From Nitratifractor sp. (lineage in GTDB: Bacteria > Campylobacterota > Campylobacteria > Campylobacterales > Sulfurovaceae), in assembly GCA_015485845.1 (NCBI GenBank), contig WFSU01000113.1, forward strand, positions 1-13,658: a stretch of 13,658 nucleotides of DNA, in the 5' to 3' direction. Within the stretch, counting starts at the first letter, position 1; each line of letters starts with the position of its first letter. Under the pieces are notes generated by a model. It worked only from the letters and a program-made list of their open reading frames with translations. It made no database searches and was not told the DNA's origin. The position numbers and the translations under genes are program-made. Shown here piece by piece: positions 13,421-13,658 of this stretch.

Positions 13421-13658
13421 ATGAAACGAACCCTCACCCTGATCGCCACCCTTGCTACCCTGCTGACACTCCCCGAGATGCTCCTCGCGGACAACACGCC
13501 GGGGACTATGTATGACCGCCTACAGAAGGCCGGCAAACCTTTTTCGGGCACCGTCCAGAAAGGCGGCTCCGGATGCTCCGGATGTCTCGGGGGCGGTTGC
13601 GGATCCAGCGTCCAGAAAAGCCGTGCCGAGACACAGATGAGCGTCATCATGCCGATGG
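13421..13658 (+). CDS. Exported Cys/Gly-rich small protein, truncated by the window end
   Basis: An open frame of 79 codons that continues past the window. AAGGAG at 13408-13413 lies seven bases before the ATG. Residues 1-23 form a clear signal peptide (KR, then TLTLIATLATLLTLPEMLLA), so the product is exported. The mature part has the cluster CSGCLGGGCG, with cysteines at 52, 55 and 60 in a glycine-rich stretch. This is not a haem-binding CXXCH motif, and no family is recognised. The gene is divergent from the two-component operon and has candidate OmpR-type operator repeats upstream, so it may belong to the same response. The C-terminal part and true length are not visible. Confidence 0.65.
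   Translation, partial: MKRTLTLIATLATLLTLPEMLLADNTPGTMYDRLQKAGKPFSGTVQKGGSGCSGCLGGGCGSSVQKSRAETQMSVIMPM

Noticed and set aside
1..13658. CRISPR array, tRNA or rRNA genes, insertion sequences
   Set aside because: No regularly spaced long direct repeats, no cloverleaf or rRNA-like conserved stretch, and no transposase-like protein were seen.

Overview
The window looks like chromosomal DNA of a Campylobacterota (formerly Epsilonproteobacteria) bacterium, perhaps a sulfur-metabolising lineage of the Sulfurovum, Nitratifractor or Sulfuricurvum type. The grounds are the histidine-kinase H-box of the HQWRQPL type, promoters with a strong TATAAT-like -10 box but hardly any -35 box, short spacers, and the gene content. 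The placement is inference; no marker gene is present. Base composition is uneven: the ABC-class ATPase gene is very GC-rich (41 G+C in the 60 bases 4021-4080), while the sensor kinase gene is AT-rich (20 of 60 in 11941-12000).

Left part (1-3365, + strand): a VapBC-type toxin-antitoxin pair; an exported small heat-shock-like protein with a methionine-rich segment; an AraC-family regulator apparently without a leader; a LysE/RhtB-family exporter with a histidine-rich loop; and an ArsC/YffB-family thioredoxin-fold protein.

Middle (3314-5752): a GC-rich, minus-strand ABC-class ATPase of the COG3044/MRB1590-like family, whose 3' end overlaps the ArsC-like gene tail to tail by 52 bases. Its upstream region has an extended -10 promoter on the minus strand, followed directly by a long self-complementary leader (5051-5199) that matches no riboswitch or small RNA I know. 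Divergent from it is a four-helix DUF2231 membrane protein gene.

Right part (5759-13252, all minus strand): a respiratory molybdoenzyme locus ordered response regulator, sensor kinase, iron-sulfur subunit, NrfD-type membrane subunit, molybdopterin catalytic subunit. The size and layout fit a tetrathionate reductase-like TtrBCA complex with its two-component system, the same order as Salmonella ttrRS-ttrBCA, but the sensor here is a cache-type kinase. Electrons from menaquinol would pass from the membrane subunit through four [4Fe-4S] clusters to the catalytic subunit in the periplasm. The actual substrate (tetrathionate, another sulfur oxyanion, or arsenate or selenate) cannot be settled from sequence reading alone.

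Right edge (13253-13658): a divergent intergenic region with tandem TTAAG half-sites of the kind bound by OmpR-family regulators, then the start of an exported cysteine- and glycine-rich small protein that runs off the window. No tRNA, rRNA, insertion sequence or CRISPR array was seen.
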